The notes: a model not told the origin generated them from the letters alone. Positions 10,717 to 19,864 are shown, counted from the first letter of the stretch. The stretch is 64,000 bases of DNA from Streptomyces acidiscabies (GCF_020010905.1 NZ_JAGJBY010000001.1:2066001-2130000); one strand, 5' to 3'. Numbers and translations: made by a program.

Positions 10717-13359
10717 CTACACCCATGTCCGGGGGCGGTAACGGTTGGCTCGTTCCACCAGGTCGATCCTCTCCTCACCGGCGGTGGCCAGCCGGGCCAG
10801 CGCGCGGTACGAGCGCTCCAGACCGAAGCGCAGGCCCCGCTCGTCGAGGTCGCTGCCGAGCAGCGTCCGCGCGGGCGCCGGGTCGCTGCCCCGGCCCCCG
10901 GAGAGTACCCAGTCGAGGGCGCTGCCGAGGACTTCCGCCGACAGCCGCTCCCGCCGTTTCGGGTCCAGGCCGTACGCGTCCAGCGCCTCGACCTGCGCCG
11001 CCGCGGCGGTGAGGTCCTCCAGGAAGGGTACGTCGCCGCTGCCGGCCGTCCGCTGCCGCAGCCGCGCGCGGACGGCCGCGACCCGCGCCGCCGTGTAGTG
11101 GATCGACGACTCCGGTACGGATTCCAGGGTGCGTACGGCGCCCGCGCGGTCGCCGGAGGCGAGGCGTACGCGGGCCAGCCCGAACCCGGCGCTCACATAG
11201 CTCGGGTCCGTCGTCCACACGAGGCGGTAGTACTCCGCCGCGTTGTCCAACTGGCCCAGCACCTCCGCGCACAGGCCCAGCGCCAGCTTCGGCGCCGGTT
11301 CGCCCGGGAACGCGTCGTAGATCGCGTCGAAGGCCAGCGCCGCGCTCTCGTGGTCGCCGGTGACGAGGGAGACGAGACCCCGGTACCAGACGACCCGCCA
11401 GTCGTCCTCCCGCTCACCTTCCAGGGTGTGCAGGGCAGTTGTCGCCGCCTGTGCGTCGCCGGTCTCCAACCAGGCGCGGACCTGGCGGAGTTGGGTCTCG
11501 ACGGACGTGGTCGGTACGGCTTCCAGGGCGATGATCAGCTCGCCGGGGGCCGTTGCCGAAAGTCCCGCGAGGAAACCGGCGTTGGGGTCGGTGGGGTCGA
11601 CGAGGGGGGTGGGGAGGGCGAGGGACGCGGTGGAGGCGTCGGCGGGTTTGACGAGGGTGGTGGGGGTGGGCGGGGGAGCGATGAGCATGGGTGAGGCAGT
11701 GGTCTTGAGGGACACTCCGCCCGGTCCGTGCATGACCGCGCGGGTCGGGTCGCTCGAAATCTCCGTCGCCGTAGGGTTGTTGACGAACGTGCTGACGGCG
11801 GGGCTCGCGACGGCCGCCGGGAGGCTCGCCGACACCGGCACTGACACCGGCGCCGGCACGGCCACCGCCTTCGGCGTCAACAGCCGGGTGAAACGGCCCG
11901 ACTTGACCGTACGCGCCCCCGACCGCGAGACCTCGCCGTCGAGTTGCGGGAACAGCTCGGTGTCCGTGACGCGGATCTCCGGGCCGAAGAGCGTGGACAG
12001 CGCCGGTCGCGCCCGGCCCGTCTGGATCGAGACCACCTCGCGCAGCACGCCGGTGAGTTGCTCGGCCATCTCCTGCGCCGAGGCGAAGCGGCGGGCCGGG
12101 TCGGGGTCGGTGGCGCGGACCAGGAGGCGGTAGAAGGACTCGTACGTGCGGAAGACCTCGATGTGGTCGGGGTCGGGCAGGGAGTCCGCGAAGACCGTCG
12201 TGTAGCCCTGGAAGTCGAAGGTCAGGACGGCCAGCGTGCGGCCGACCGTGTACAGGTCGCTGGCCACCGACGGGCCGACCTCCGCGACCTCCGGCGCCTG
12301 ATAGCCGACCGTGCCGTAGATCGCCGACTCGTCGTCGTCCATCCGGCGCACCGCGCCCATGTCGATGAGCTTGAGCTGGTCCTCGGACTGGATCGCGTTG
12401 TCGACCTTGAAGTCGCAGTACAGGAGGTTGCGGCTGTGCAGGTGCCCGAGCGCCTCCAGCGCCTCGATGCCGTACGCGCACGCCTGCTCCACCGGCAGCG
12501 GATCGCGCCGGCCGTCCGTGGCGCGGCGTGAATTGGCTATCTCCTTCAGGGACTTGCCGCCGACGTACTCCATGACGATGTACCCGTCGAGGGAGCCGGT
12601 GCGCTGGTCGAGGTGCTCGACGAAGTTGTAGATGCGGACGATGTTGGAGTGCTCGATCTCCGCGAGGAACCGCCGCTCGGAGATCGCCGCCTCCATCGCG
12701 TCCTGGTCGCCGGTGTCCAGCAGACCCTTCAGCACGACCCAGCGGTCCGACACCGCGCGGTCCACGGCGAGGTAGACCCAGCCGAGCCCGCCGTGCGCGA
12801 GACACCCGGCCACCTCGTACTGGCCGTGCACGACGTCCCCGGACTTCAACTTCGGTACGAAGGAATAGGGGTGGCCGCACTTGGTGCAGAACCCCTCGGT
12901 CCGCCCCTCCCGCTCGCCGCGTGAACGGCCCACGGGCGCACCGCAGTCGGAGCGCGAGCAGAACCTCTTGCGCTCCGGGACTTCGGGGTTGTCCAGCACC
13001 ATCGCGCGCGGGTCCGGCTTCGGGACCTGCGGCACGGAGACCAGGCCCATACCGAGCCGCGCCCGCCCCGACGACCCGGCCGACGCGCCCGAACTGCGCA
13101 CCGACACCGAGCGGTTGGAGGCCTTGCCCGACAGTGAGCGCGAGAGCCGTCCGGACACCGAGCGCCGGGATCTGGCCGACTGGGAGGACATGGACGACGT
13201 GGACGGCGTGATGCCGCTCGTGGCAGGCGAGCCGACCATGCCGGTCGCCGACACCACGGGCGCCAACCCGCAGGTGTCGCAGTACAGTTCGCCGCCGCCG
13301 ACGTCCTCGTACGTGCCCTCGCACCCCGGACGCTGGCAGCTCTGGCCGGCCTGACTCAT
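10717..13359 (-). CDS. pknG: PknG-like Ser/Thr protein kinase (zinc-binding N-terminus, kinase, TPR)
   Basis: 880 residues. Cys pairs C8/C13 and C27/C30, and a second rubredoxin-like site (RFCSRSDCG...GFCTKCG, residues 134-161), precede the kinase. The P-loop is AHGGLGWVYLA with ATP-binding K211, the catalytic loop CDFKVDN has D316, and D333 lies in the DMG metal motif. Helical TPR-like repeats fill residues ~590-880. This is the architecture of mycobacterial PknG. Its ATG overlaps the preceding stop (ATGA), with GGGGGG upstream. A 37-codon longer form from 13470 is unlikely. Known PknG regulates central nitrogen/carbon metabolism through FHA proteins GarA/OdhI; the substrate here is inferred. 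Confidence 0.92.
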   Translation of the reverse strand: MSQAGQSCQRPGCEGTYEDVGGGELYCDTCGLAPVVSATGMVGSPATSGITPSTSSMSSQSARSRRSVSGRLSRSLSGKASNRSVSVRSSGASAGSSGRARLGMGLVSVPQVPKPDPRAMVLDNPEVPERKRFCSRSDCGAPVGRSRGEREGRTEGFCTKCGHPYSFVPKLKSGDVVHGQYEVAGCLAHGGLGWVYLAVDRAVSDRWVVLKGLLDTGDQDAMEAAISERRFLAEIEHSNIVRIYNFVEHLDQRTGSLDGYIVMEYVGGKSLKEIANSRRATDGRRDPLPVEQACAYGIEALEALGHLHSRNLLYCDFKVDNAIQSEDQLKLIDMGAVRRMDDDESAIYGTVGYQAPEVAEVGPSVASDLYTVGRTLAVLTFDFQGYTTVFADSLPDPDHIEVFRTYESFYRLLVRATDPDPARRFASAQEMAEQLTGVLREVVSIQTGRARPALSTLFGPEIRVTDTELFPQLDGEVSRSGARTVKSGRFTRLLTPKAVAVPAPVSVPVSASLPAAVASPAVSTFVNNPTATEISSDPTRAVMHGPGGVSLKTTASPMLIAPPPTPTTLVKPADASTASLALPTPLVDPTDPNAGFLAGLSATAPGELIIALEAVPTTSVETQLRQVRAWLETGDAQAATTALHTLEGEREDDWRVVWYRGLVSLVTGDHESAALAFDAIYDAFPGEPAPKLALGLCAEVLGQLDNAAEYYRLVWTTDPSYVSAGFGLARVRLASGDRAGAVRTLESVPESSIHYTAARVAAVRARLRQRTAGSGDVPFLEDLTAAAAQVEALDAYGLDPKRRERLSAEVLGSALDWVLSGGRGSDPAPARTLLGSDLDERGLRFGLERSYRALARLATAGEERIDLVERANRYRPRTWV

Positions 13360-14624
13360 GACGTCCCCCCAGTCTGACGGTCCCGTGGTGTCGCCAGCAG
13401 CTCCGCCGCCAGCCGTTGATAACGCAGGACCGCCTGCTCCGCGACCCGCAGATCGCAGGGCGCGCTCCACAGCATCCGGCGGGCCGCGTCGTACCGCTCG
13501 ATGAGGAACGGGTCCTCCGCGAGCCCGAGCCGGGCCACCTTCGCCTTGTACGCGTCGAGCCGCCCGCGCAGCTCCGCGCGGATCGCGAGCGGCGCCGTCA
13601 CCGCGCCCAACTGGTCGCGGGCGCGCTCCAGTTCGTCGTCCGCCTTCTGCTCAAGGGATTCGAGCAGCGGGGAGAGCCGGTGCCACTGGCCCTGCCTGCG
13701 GTACTCGGCCGCCGCCGCCAACTGCTCCTGGAGCGCCGTCGGGGGGCCGTTCACCACCGGGACCTCGGTCGCCGCGATCTTCGCCAGGACCTCGCCGCGG
13801 GCCGACCTCGCCTCGGCGAGGGTGCGGTCGGCGCGCGAGAGGACGTCCCTCAGCCGGACCAGACGCTGTTCCGCGTCCTGACGGACTGTCAACACCGCGT
13901 CGATCTCCCGGCGTACGTCCTCCAGTGCGCGCGCCTCACGGTCGTACACCGTCGTGTCGGGGCGACCGCCGCCCGGGGCCGAACTCCCCTTCGTGGGAAC
14001 CCAGTAGGCCAGCGGGTCGGACACCACCTTCGACCGCAGGTCCGTCAGCGTGCGGGTGATCTGTTCCAGGTCGTCGCCCGACGGGTGCTCGCCGGGGCGG
14101 ACTCCCACCGAGTGCGCCAGGTTGCGGGTGCGCTGCAACTCCGCGGCCAGTAAATCGATCCGGGCCGGGAGCGCGGACCAGACGGCGTCCGCCGCCACCA
14201 CCAGGTCCAGGGAGGAGGCGTACAGGTCGTTCATGCGGTCCACCAGGGCGGCCAGCGAGAAGTGTTCCGCCAGGACGCCGGTGCCCGTCATGGATATCGG
14301 TTCGCCGCGCAGGAGTTCCGTCAGCTCGACCAGGTCCTCGCGGGACGACCAGCGGCGGCGGGAGCGGATCTCCCGGGCCGAGCGCAGGGCGTCCGCGTAC
14401 GCGTCGAAGTACGTCCACAGCAGGGATATCGCGGTGTCCGCCGCCGCCCAGCGCTCGCGGGTGACGCCGGTCAGCTCCGCGCCCTCCAGCAGTCGTCGGC
14501 CCGCGTGGTCCTGGAGCGCCAGCAAGGAGGTCTCGATCGCCTCGTGCTCCTGGCCGAGCCGCGCCAGCGCACGGTCCACCTCGTCCCGGTCCATCACCGG
14601 ACCAGGGGGTCCCGCGACGCCCAT
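13356..14624 (-). CDS. Helical protein of unknown function in the PknG operon, contains a TTA codon
   Basis: 422 residues, soluble, rich in Arg, Glu, Leu and Ala with long helical heptad-like stretches (residues ~230-350). No signal peptide, membrane segment or catalytic motif seen. Start ATG at 14624 has AGAGGTG upstream. The stop overlaps the kinase start, so it is tightly tied to kinase expression. Codon 158 (14153-14151) is TTA, the rare leucine codon read by the bldA tRNA in Streptomyces. I do not recognise its family. Its position suggests an adaptor between the membrane sensor genes and the kinase. Confidence 0.85.
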   Translation of the reverse strand: MGVAGPPGPVMDRDEVDRALARLGQEHEAIETSLLALQDHAGRRLLEGAELTGVTRERWAAADTAISLLWTYFDAYADALRSAREIRSRRRWSSREDLVELTELLRGEPISMTGTGVLAEHFSLAALVDRMNDLYASSLDLVVAADAVWSALPARIDLLAAELQRTRNLAHSVGVRPGEHPSGDDLEQITRTLTDLRSKVVSDPLAYWVPTKGSSAPGGGRPDTTVYDREARALEDVRREIDAVLTVRQDAEQRLVRLRDVLSRADRTLAEARSARGEVLAKIAATEVPVVNGPPTALQEQLAAAAEYRRQGQWHRLSPLLESLEQKADDELERARDQLGAVTAPLAIRAELRGRLDAYKAKVARLGLAEDPFLIERYDAARRMLWSAPCDLRVAEQAVLRYQRLAAELLATPRDRQTGGTS

Positions 14625-14729
14625 CGATCACCTCTTGTCGTTGCTGCTGGAGTTGCTGCCGGGGGTGGTTGCTCTGTGCGGTCGATCTTCCCTGTCCGTG
14701 TGGTCGTCTAACGGGGTCCGTGTGGTCGT

Positions 14730-15704
14730 CTAACTGGTGCGCAGATAAACGGGGTTCGCCGGGAGGTACGGCGCGGAGTCCGAACCCATCGTCGGTGACA
14801 GCCACTTGGTGTACGAGGCCTGCCAGCCGCCCGAACGGTACTGCGCGAGAACCTGGTTGACCCTGCTCACCAAGTCGTTCGCGTCCAACTTCATCGCGAC
14901 GCCGTAGAACTCGGTCGTGAACGCCTTGCCCTTCAGCTCGACCGTCGGGTCCTGCGCGGCCTGGCTCGCGGCGAGGGCGCCGTCCGTGATGATCGCGTCC
15001 GCCTCGCCGAGCTGGAGCCTTACCAGGCAGTCGAGTTGGTTCGGTACGACGAGGGGGGTGGCGCCCTGCCTGTTCGCGTCGAGTGCCGTCTGCGCGATCG
15101 AACCCGCCGCCACACAGACCTTCTTGCCCGCGAGGCTCTTGTCGAAGCCGGTGATCTCCCGCGCGGCCTTGGGCGCCAGGACCTGCTGGCCCGTCCTGAA
15201 GTACGGGGCGGAGAAAGCGACTTGCCCGATCCGCGTGCAGTTGATCGTCATGGTCCGTACGACCATGTCGACCTCGCCCTTCTGGATGGCGTTGATCCGC
15301 TCGTTCGTCGGGATCGCCCTGAACTGGACGGCGTCGCGGTCGCCCAGGATGTTCCCCGCGATCTCGTGCACCAGGTCGATGTCGAAGCCCTCCAGGACCG
15401 CGTCCTCGTTGTTCGGGTTGCGGTAGCCCCAGCGGTAGCTGTTCTGGTCGACGCCCACGATCAGCTTGCGCTTCGCGCCGGTCCGCGCCTTGATCTCCGC
15501 GATCGTCGGGCCGTCCGCGGCGGACGGCCGCAGCGTCTGCTGCTCCGGGTTCTTGCAGGTCTCCGCGGCGGCCTGCGTCGTCTCCGCGACCTTCTCGACC
15601 GCCTGGTGCTCCCTCGCGAGCGGCAGCAACAGGGCGACGGCCAGCGCGAGTACGCCGATGAGGGCCGCCATCGCGCCGACTCCGCCCCAGCCCTTGCCCC
15701 GCAT
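14730..15704 (-). CDS. glnH: GlnH-like family 3 solute-binding protein, membrane-anchored
   Basis: 324 residues. One N-terminal hydrophobic segment (MAALIGVLALAVALLLPLA) is followed by a SBP_bac_3 fold: KLIVGVDQNSYRWGYRN, GFDIDLVHEIAG, FRAIPTNERINAIQKGEVD, then FSAPYFRTGQQVL. No lipobox Cys follows the hydrophobic segment, so an uncleaved anchor is likelier than a lipoprotein. Start 15704 has GGGGAGG at good spacing; an ATG at 15722 overlaps the sensor stop. No ABC permease or ATPase adjoins it, matching the M. tuberculosis glnH-glnX-pknG case where the protein senses Asp/Glu-type amino acids rather than importing them. Confidence 0.88.
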   Translation of the reverse strand: MRGKGWGGVGAMAALIGVLALAVALLLPLAREHQAVEKVAETTQAAAETCKNPEQQTLRPSAADGPTIAEIKARTGAKRKLIVGVDQNSYRWGYRNPNNEDAVLEGFDIDLVHEIAGNILGDRDAVQFRAIPTNERINAIQKGEVDMVVRTMTINCTRIGQVAFSAPYFRTGQQVLAPKAAREITGFDKSLAGKKVCVAAGSIAQTALDANRQGATPLVVPNQLDCLVRLQLGEADAIITDGALAASQAAQDPTVELKGKAFTTEFYGVAMKLDANDLVSRVNQVLAQYRSGGWQASYTKWLSPTMGSDSAPYLPANPVYLRTS

Positions 15705-15718
15705 GGATCCTCCCCTGC

Positions 15719-17059
15719 TCATCGGAACTCCGACAGTCTGCGGCCGATACCGAGTACGGCGCCCGCTGCGGCCAGGACGGCGAGAACGCCGGCGCCGAGG
15801 GGGAGGCCGGTGAAGGCGCCCCTGCCGTCCTTGGCGGCCTGCTTGAACTCGGCCTGTTCGTGGGTGAGGGCCTTGTCGAGGCTGCTGTCCACGGCGTCGA
15901 AGGACTGGTTGGTGGGGTGTTCGGTGCCGACGACCCGGGCCAGGGCCTCCTCGTAGTTGCCGTTCTCGTCCGCCGTGCGGGCCTCGGTGTGGCGCGACTT
16001 CCACTCGGTCACGCTCTGGCGGGCCGAGGTGACGGGGGCCTTGCCGGCCTTGTCGTCGGCGAGGGTCTCCGCGCGGGCGAGACCGGAGACGAGTGTCCCC
16101 ATCTCGGTCCCGTACTCCACGTCGTACTTGTCCTTGGTGTCCTTGCCCACCTTGACCGTCTCCGCGCCGCGCGCGATCAGGGTCAGGTTCTCGTTCCCCC
16201 GCGCCTTCAACGCCGCGATCCTCGCGTCGTGCAGGACCTTCAGCGAGCGCACGCCGTGGTCGTACGACTTGTCCAACTCCGCGCGCGCGACGCTGTGTCC
16301 GACGACCAGCCACAGCAGGACGACCGCCGTGGCGCCGGCCGCCGCGACCAGGCCGTGGCTCAACAGCCGGTTCGTACGCCGGTATTCACGCACCTGCGTG
16401 CCCGCGAGGACGGCGAGGGCGAGGACGCCGAGCGCGATCGCCGCCCACGGATAGGGTTTCGCGGCGGCGTAGTCGTCGTCCAGGCGGGCGTTCTCCTGGT
16501 CGTACAGGCTCTGCGCGGCCGTCAGCATCTCGTCCTGCATCTTCTGGTTGGCGTACCGGAGGTAGGCGCCGCCGACCGGGAAGCCCATGCGGTTGTAGGT
16601 ACGCGCGCGCTCGACCAGGCCCTTGTAGACCGGGAGGGCCGTGTTCAGCTTCGTGATCGCCTGCGCCGAAGGGGAGCCCTGTTCCGCGCTGTTGGCCGCC
16701 GTGACGAGTTTCGTGGCCGCCGCGTTGATGCTGTCCTCGTACGTCTTGCGCGCCTCCGGCGTCTCCTGCCCGCCCGCGAGGAACGAGCTCGACGCCGCCG
16801 TGTTCGCCTCCGCGAGCGCGCGGTAGATGTCCGCCGCGTCGCTGGTCAGCGGCTGGCTCTTGTGCAGCACGTCGTCCGCCGCATCCGAGCGGTCGGTCAT
16901 CTGCCATGCGGTGACGGCGCCGAACACGATCACCAGCACGGCGAGCACCGCGCCGATGATCCGCAGCCGTCCCGGCTCCGTCGTCGCCGCGCGCTTCAGC
17001 CGTTCGGTGTTCTCCGCCCACGCCGTTCTCCGACCGCCCACATCCGGCCGATTCCCCAC
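15719..17059 (-). CDS. glnX: GlnX-like four-helix membrane sensor protein
   Basis: 446 residues with four hydrophobic segments, near residues 32-52, 206-224, 236-257 and 415-440. The first pair and the second pair each enclose a helical extracytoplasmic domain of about 150 residues. This duplicated layout resembles mycobacterial GlnX, which relays amino-acid binding by GlnH to PknG. GTG at 17059 has GGGGAGG six bases upstream; longer starts lack this. It is first of the minus-strand operon and divergent from the gene at 17241, so the operon promoter should lie in 17060-17240. Confidence 0.8.
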   Translation of the reverse strand: MGNRPDVGGRRTAWAENTERLKRAATTEPGRLRIIGAVLAVLVIVFGAVTAWQMTDRSDAADDVLHKSQPLTSDAADIYRALAEANTAASSSFLAGGQETPEARKTYEDSINAAATKLVTAANSAEQGSPSAQAITKLNTALPVYKGLVERARTYNRMGFPVGGAYLRYANQKMQDEMLTAAQSLYDQENARLDDDYAAAKPYPWAAIALGVLALAVLAGTQVREYRRTNRLLSHGLVAAAGATAVVLLWLVVGHSVARAELDKSYDHGVRSLKVLHDARIAALKARGNENLTLIARGAETVKVGKDTKDKYDVEYGTEMGTLVSGLARAETLADDKAGKAPVTSARQSVTEWKSRHTEARTADENGNYEEALARVVGTEHPTNQSFDAVDSSLDKALTHEQAEFKQAAKDGRGAFTGLPLGAGVLAVLAAAGAVLGIGRRLSEFR

Positions 17060-17240
17060 TGCCGACCTCCCCCGTGTCGCGTCCGCGCCGCAAGTATCAC
17101 CGCCCCGAGGCGCACCGCGCACCGGACTTCACTGGATCTTGATCGGTTCGTGTCACCACCTGCGCATGAACCTTCTGCCCATGAATACGCGGGGAGCGTG
17201 TGTTCGGTTCCTTATGAGGGGTCTCCTAGTCTTCTCGACC

Positions 17241-17846
17241 ATGACCCGACGACCTGCCACTGACCTGCCCGCCGACCCTCGTGACCTCGCCCTGGAGTAC
17301 GAGCAGGTGCGGCAGGTGAGCCGGGAGGGGGAGTGGGACGGGGCCGACGATTGGACGGTGACCGTACGGCTGCGGGGGAGGGGACGGTCGGGCTGGACGC
17401 CGGTGGAGCCCGGGGAGATCGGCGAACTGAAGCTAGTCCGGGCCCGAAAGGCGGAACTCTTCAACTGGCAGCCCGAGGACTTTACGGAGCCCGGCGTCCG
17501 CGACGCACTCCTAGGCATCTTCGACATGGGCCACGGCGGCTACCGGCCACCTTTCCAGGACCACATCACCTCCACCGACGGCGACCTCCTCGTCCTCGAC
17601 GACGTCCGACTCGACCCCGACTGGCGCGGGTTCGGCCTCGGCGCGATCGTCGTCTCCGAGGCGATCTGGACACTGGCGGACGGCTGCAGTGCCATCGCGG
17701 CCACGACATCCCACTGGGAATCCGTCGGCTTCCGCCTCCGACCCCCACCCCTCGGGTACCTCCTGGATCCCCGGGACCCGGAAGCGGTTGCGCTGCGCGA
17801 GCTGCGGAGGCGGGAGTTCGGGGAGCTGTGCGATGCGTATTCCTGA
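17241..17846 (+). CDS. GNAT-like acyltransferase of unknown substrate
   Basis: 201 residues. LRLDPDWRGFGLGAIVVSEA resembles the acetyl-CoA pyrophosphate loop of GNAT enzymes (R-G-x-G-x-G/A), preceded by beta strands GDLLVLDDVRL. The N-terminal half is not similar to anything I recognise. Start ATG 17241 is internal to a longer open frame but gives a sensible N-terminus. Divergent from the GlnX-like gene. Function beyond fold is unknown. Confidence 0.65.
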   Translation: MTRRPATDLPADPRDLALEYEQVRQVSREGEWDGADDWTVTVRLRGRGRSGWTPVEPGEIGELKLVRARKAELFNWQPEDFTEPGVRDALLGIFDMGHGGYRPPFQDHITSTDGDLLVLDDVRLDPDWRGFGLGAIVVSEAIWTLADGCSAIAATTSHWESVGFRLRPPPLGYLLDPRDPEAVALRELRRREFGELCDAYS

Positions 17847-18026
17847 GACCGTGATTAGTAAATCCGGGAGAGAGGCAAAGTCAATAGCGGGTACTTCAGT
17901 GCACTGACCTCAAAAGGGGTGAAGGGTTAGAAAGGGCGTCATTGATTTCTCTTGGTGACGCAGCGTACTTAAATAGTCGCATGCGGCTAACCCGGGTGGG
18001 GGCTGAGAGCTTGCCATGGGGCAGCT

Positions 18027-18054
18027 TTGATTTCACTTTGTGTTTTGTTAGGGT
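18027..18054 (+). promoter_or_regulatory. Candidate promoter for the acyltransferase gene
   Basis: TTGATT (18027-18032) and TAGGGT (18049-18054) with a 16 bp spacer match Streptomyces housekeeping-type -35/-10 elements. It lies in a 366 bp gene-free stretch (17847-18212) that is richer in A/T than its surroundings. Transcription from here would leave a leader of about 150 nt before the GTG at 18213. Confidence 0.45.
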
Positions 18055-18112
18055 CTCCCTCTCTGTAGGGGGGAGCGGCCGTGTCGGCGGCTGGTGAGGG
18101 TGGGGACCCGGA

Positions 18113-18153
18113 GGAGCATCTCTTTTCGTCAGCTGTGGCTGTGCTCCCTTTTT
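18113..18153 (+). terminator. Terminator-like hairpin in the acyltransferase leader
   Basis: GGAGCA (18113-18118) pairs with TGCTCC (18142-18147) and is followed by a run of five T. Placed between the candidate promoter and the GTG at 18213, it would act as an attenuator; a chance stem is also possible, as the stem is only 6 bp. Confidence 0.35.
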
Positions 18154-18212
18154 CCTGTTCACCTCCGGTCGCGCTCCCTCGTTCGTAGTCCGCGACCCGT
18201 GGGGAACACTTC

Positions 18213-19478
18213 GTGATATCCGGAACCGACCTGTCAGGCAGGCTCACCCGTCAGGTCCAGGTCGGGACCCGTACCTTCACATTCACGCCGCGCTGGTCGC
18301 ACGGCACCGTCGCCGAACTGCTCAGAGGGCGCAACAACAGCCTGGGGCTGCTCCGGCTGGTGCTGGCCACCGCGGTGGTCGCGTCCCACGCCCGCGTTCT
18401 CGGATACGGCGGCAAGGAGTTCGGTCACACCTTCACCGGCGGCCAGACCGACCTCGGCAAACTCGCGGTGTACGGCTTCTTCGTCCTCTCGGGAATCCTG
18501 GTCGCGCGCAGTGGTGTGCGGCTTCCGGTCGGCCGGTTCCTGTGGCACCGTGCACTGCGGATCCTGCCCGGGTTCTGGGTCTGCCTGGCGGTGACGGTGC
18601 TCGTCGTGGCGCCGCTGCTGTACTGGAAGGTCCACTCCACCTTCGCCGGGCTGAACGGCCCCGGCGGGCTCGTCGCGCACGTGAAGGCCAACTGGCTGAT
18701 CGCCACCCGGCAGTACGACATCGCCGGGCTGATGCAGCATCAGCGCACCGCCGGTGTCACCCACAACGCCGCCTTCAACGGCTCCCTGTGGACGCTGCGC
18801 CACGAGGCCCTGTGCTACGTCGTCGTCGCCGTCCTCGCCGTCACCGGTGTCCTCACGCGCGCCCGGCGCGCCGTACTCCTGCTCACGGCCTTCCTCGGCT
18901 GGCTCGTCATCCGGCAGGCGATCGATGAGCGGTTCTGGGCCGGTGCGTACGACGCGCGCTACTTCCACGCCGTGGAGCTGCCCGGCGTCGGTTTCGTCAC
19001 GCCGGTCTGGATGATCTACCTCGGGTTCGCCTTCTCCCTCGGGATGCTGATCGAGCTGTACAAGGAGCGCATACCCGTCAGTGACGCGCTCGGTGTCGTC
19101 TCCCTCGTCGTCATGGCCGGCAGCCTGCACTTCGGCTACTTCTTCGTCGTCGGCGTCCCGGCCTTCGCGTACGCCCTCCTGTGGCTCGCCATCCGTCTCC
19201 CCGGACCCTTCCGCCGTATCGGTGCCCGCAACGACTACTCGTACGGCATCTACATCTACGGCTTCCTCGTCCAGCAGACCCTCGCCGTCCTCGACGTCCC
19301 TCGCTTCGGGCTGCCCGTCTACTTCGCGCTGACCATGGCGCTCACCGTCGCGCTGGCCGCCGCGTCCTGGCACCTCGTCGAACAGCCCGCGCTCCGTCTG
19401 AAGGACCTCGGCAGCACCCCCGCCGCCCCCACCCCCGTCTCTCCCGCCCCGGCCAAGGAGAACGCCACCGTGGGCTGA
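18213..19478 (+). CDS. Membrane acyltransferase, family 3 (OafA/NodX type)
   Basis: 421 residues with about ten hydrophobic helices. LGLLRLVLATAVVASHARVL contains the family's conserved R-x10-H arrangement (Arg in helix 1 and the catalytic His). GFFVLSGILVARS and the NDYSYGIYIYGFLVQQ segment are also typical. These proteins O-acylate sugars, lipids or antibiotics at the membrane. The GTG at 18213 is the first plausible start. The C-terminal tail is Pro/Ala rich. No biosynthetic cluster surrounds it, so the acceptor is unknown. Confidence 0.9.
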   Translation: MISGTDLSGRLTRQVQVGTRTFTFTPRWSHGTVAELLRGRNNSLGLLRLVLATAVVASHARVLGYGGKEFGHTFTGGQTDLGKLAVYGFFVLSGILVARSGVRLPVGRFLWHRALRILPGFWVCLAVTVLVVAPLLYWKVHSTFAGLNGPGGLVAHVKANWLIATRQYDIAGLMQHQRTAGVTHNAAFNGSLWTLRHEALCYVVVAVLAVTGVLTRARRAVLLLTAFLGWLVIRQAIDERFWAGAYDARYFHAVELPGVGFVTPVWMIYLGFAFSLGMLIELYKERIPVSDALGVVSLVVMAGSLHFGYFFVVGVPAFAYALLWLAIRLPGPFRRIGARNDYSYGIYIYGFLVQQTLAVLDVPRFGLPVYFALTMALTVALAAASWHLVEQPALRLKDLGSTPAAPTPVSPAPAKENATVG

Positions 19479-19548
19479 CTCCGCAAGGACGCGGGCGCGT
19501 CGGGCCGAGGGGGGTACGTACGACCATCGTGGAAGGAGTGGGACAACA

Positions 19549-19701
19549 ATGACGTCCACCCCCGGAGACCGCCCCGAGCGGGAGACCATCGGCACCGACG
19601 ACGCCGAGTACCCCTTCGGGGAGCCCGGCTGGCTCGACGAAGACACGGTCTGCCCGTGCTGCGGGGATGAACTGGGCGTCGGTGACGCGGGTTCGGCGTG
19701 A
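19549..19701 (+). CDS. Small acidic protein with a CPxCC motif
   Basis: A 50-residue open frame starting ATG with GGAAGGAG about ten bases upstream. The product is acidic (MTSTPGDRPERETIG...) and has an aromatic patch YPFGEPGWLDED followed by TVCPCCGDELGV. The closely spaced cysteines suggest a metal site or disulfide. It follows the acyltransferase by 70 bp on the same strand. I do not recognise a family. Good ribosome site and codon use favour a real gene. Confidence 0.6.
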   Translation: MTSTPGDRPERETIGTDDAEYPFGEPGWLDEDTVCPCCGDELGVGDAGSA

Positions 19702-19864
19702 ACGTTCCCGAAGAACGGTGCTGATGCCGACGGCGTAGGTACGGAACTCGGGGCCGGTGTCCGTCTCGGCGAACGGGGATGTAGCCCCCCGCCTCACTCG
19801 AACGAGTGTGCCGAACCGTTCCGCCCCTTCGGGACCCGCAGGAAGCCTCCCGAAGGTCCCGCCC

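Noticed and set aside
14730..16313. 527-residue fusion of the GlnH-like protein to upstream sequence
   Set aside because: The upstream part is a shifted frame of the GlnX-like gene; a strong ribosome site and signal segment begin at 15704.
17987..18247. Minus-strand short frames in the acyltransferase leader
   Set aside because: No ribosome site or conserved composition; they overlap the start of a well-supported gene.
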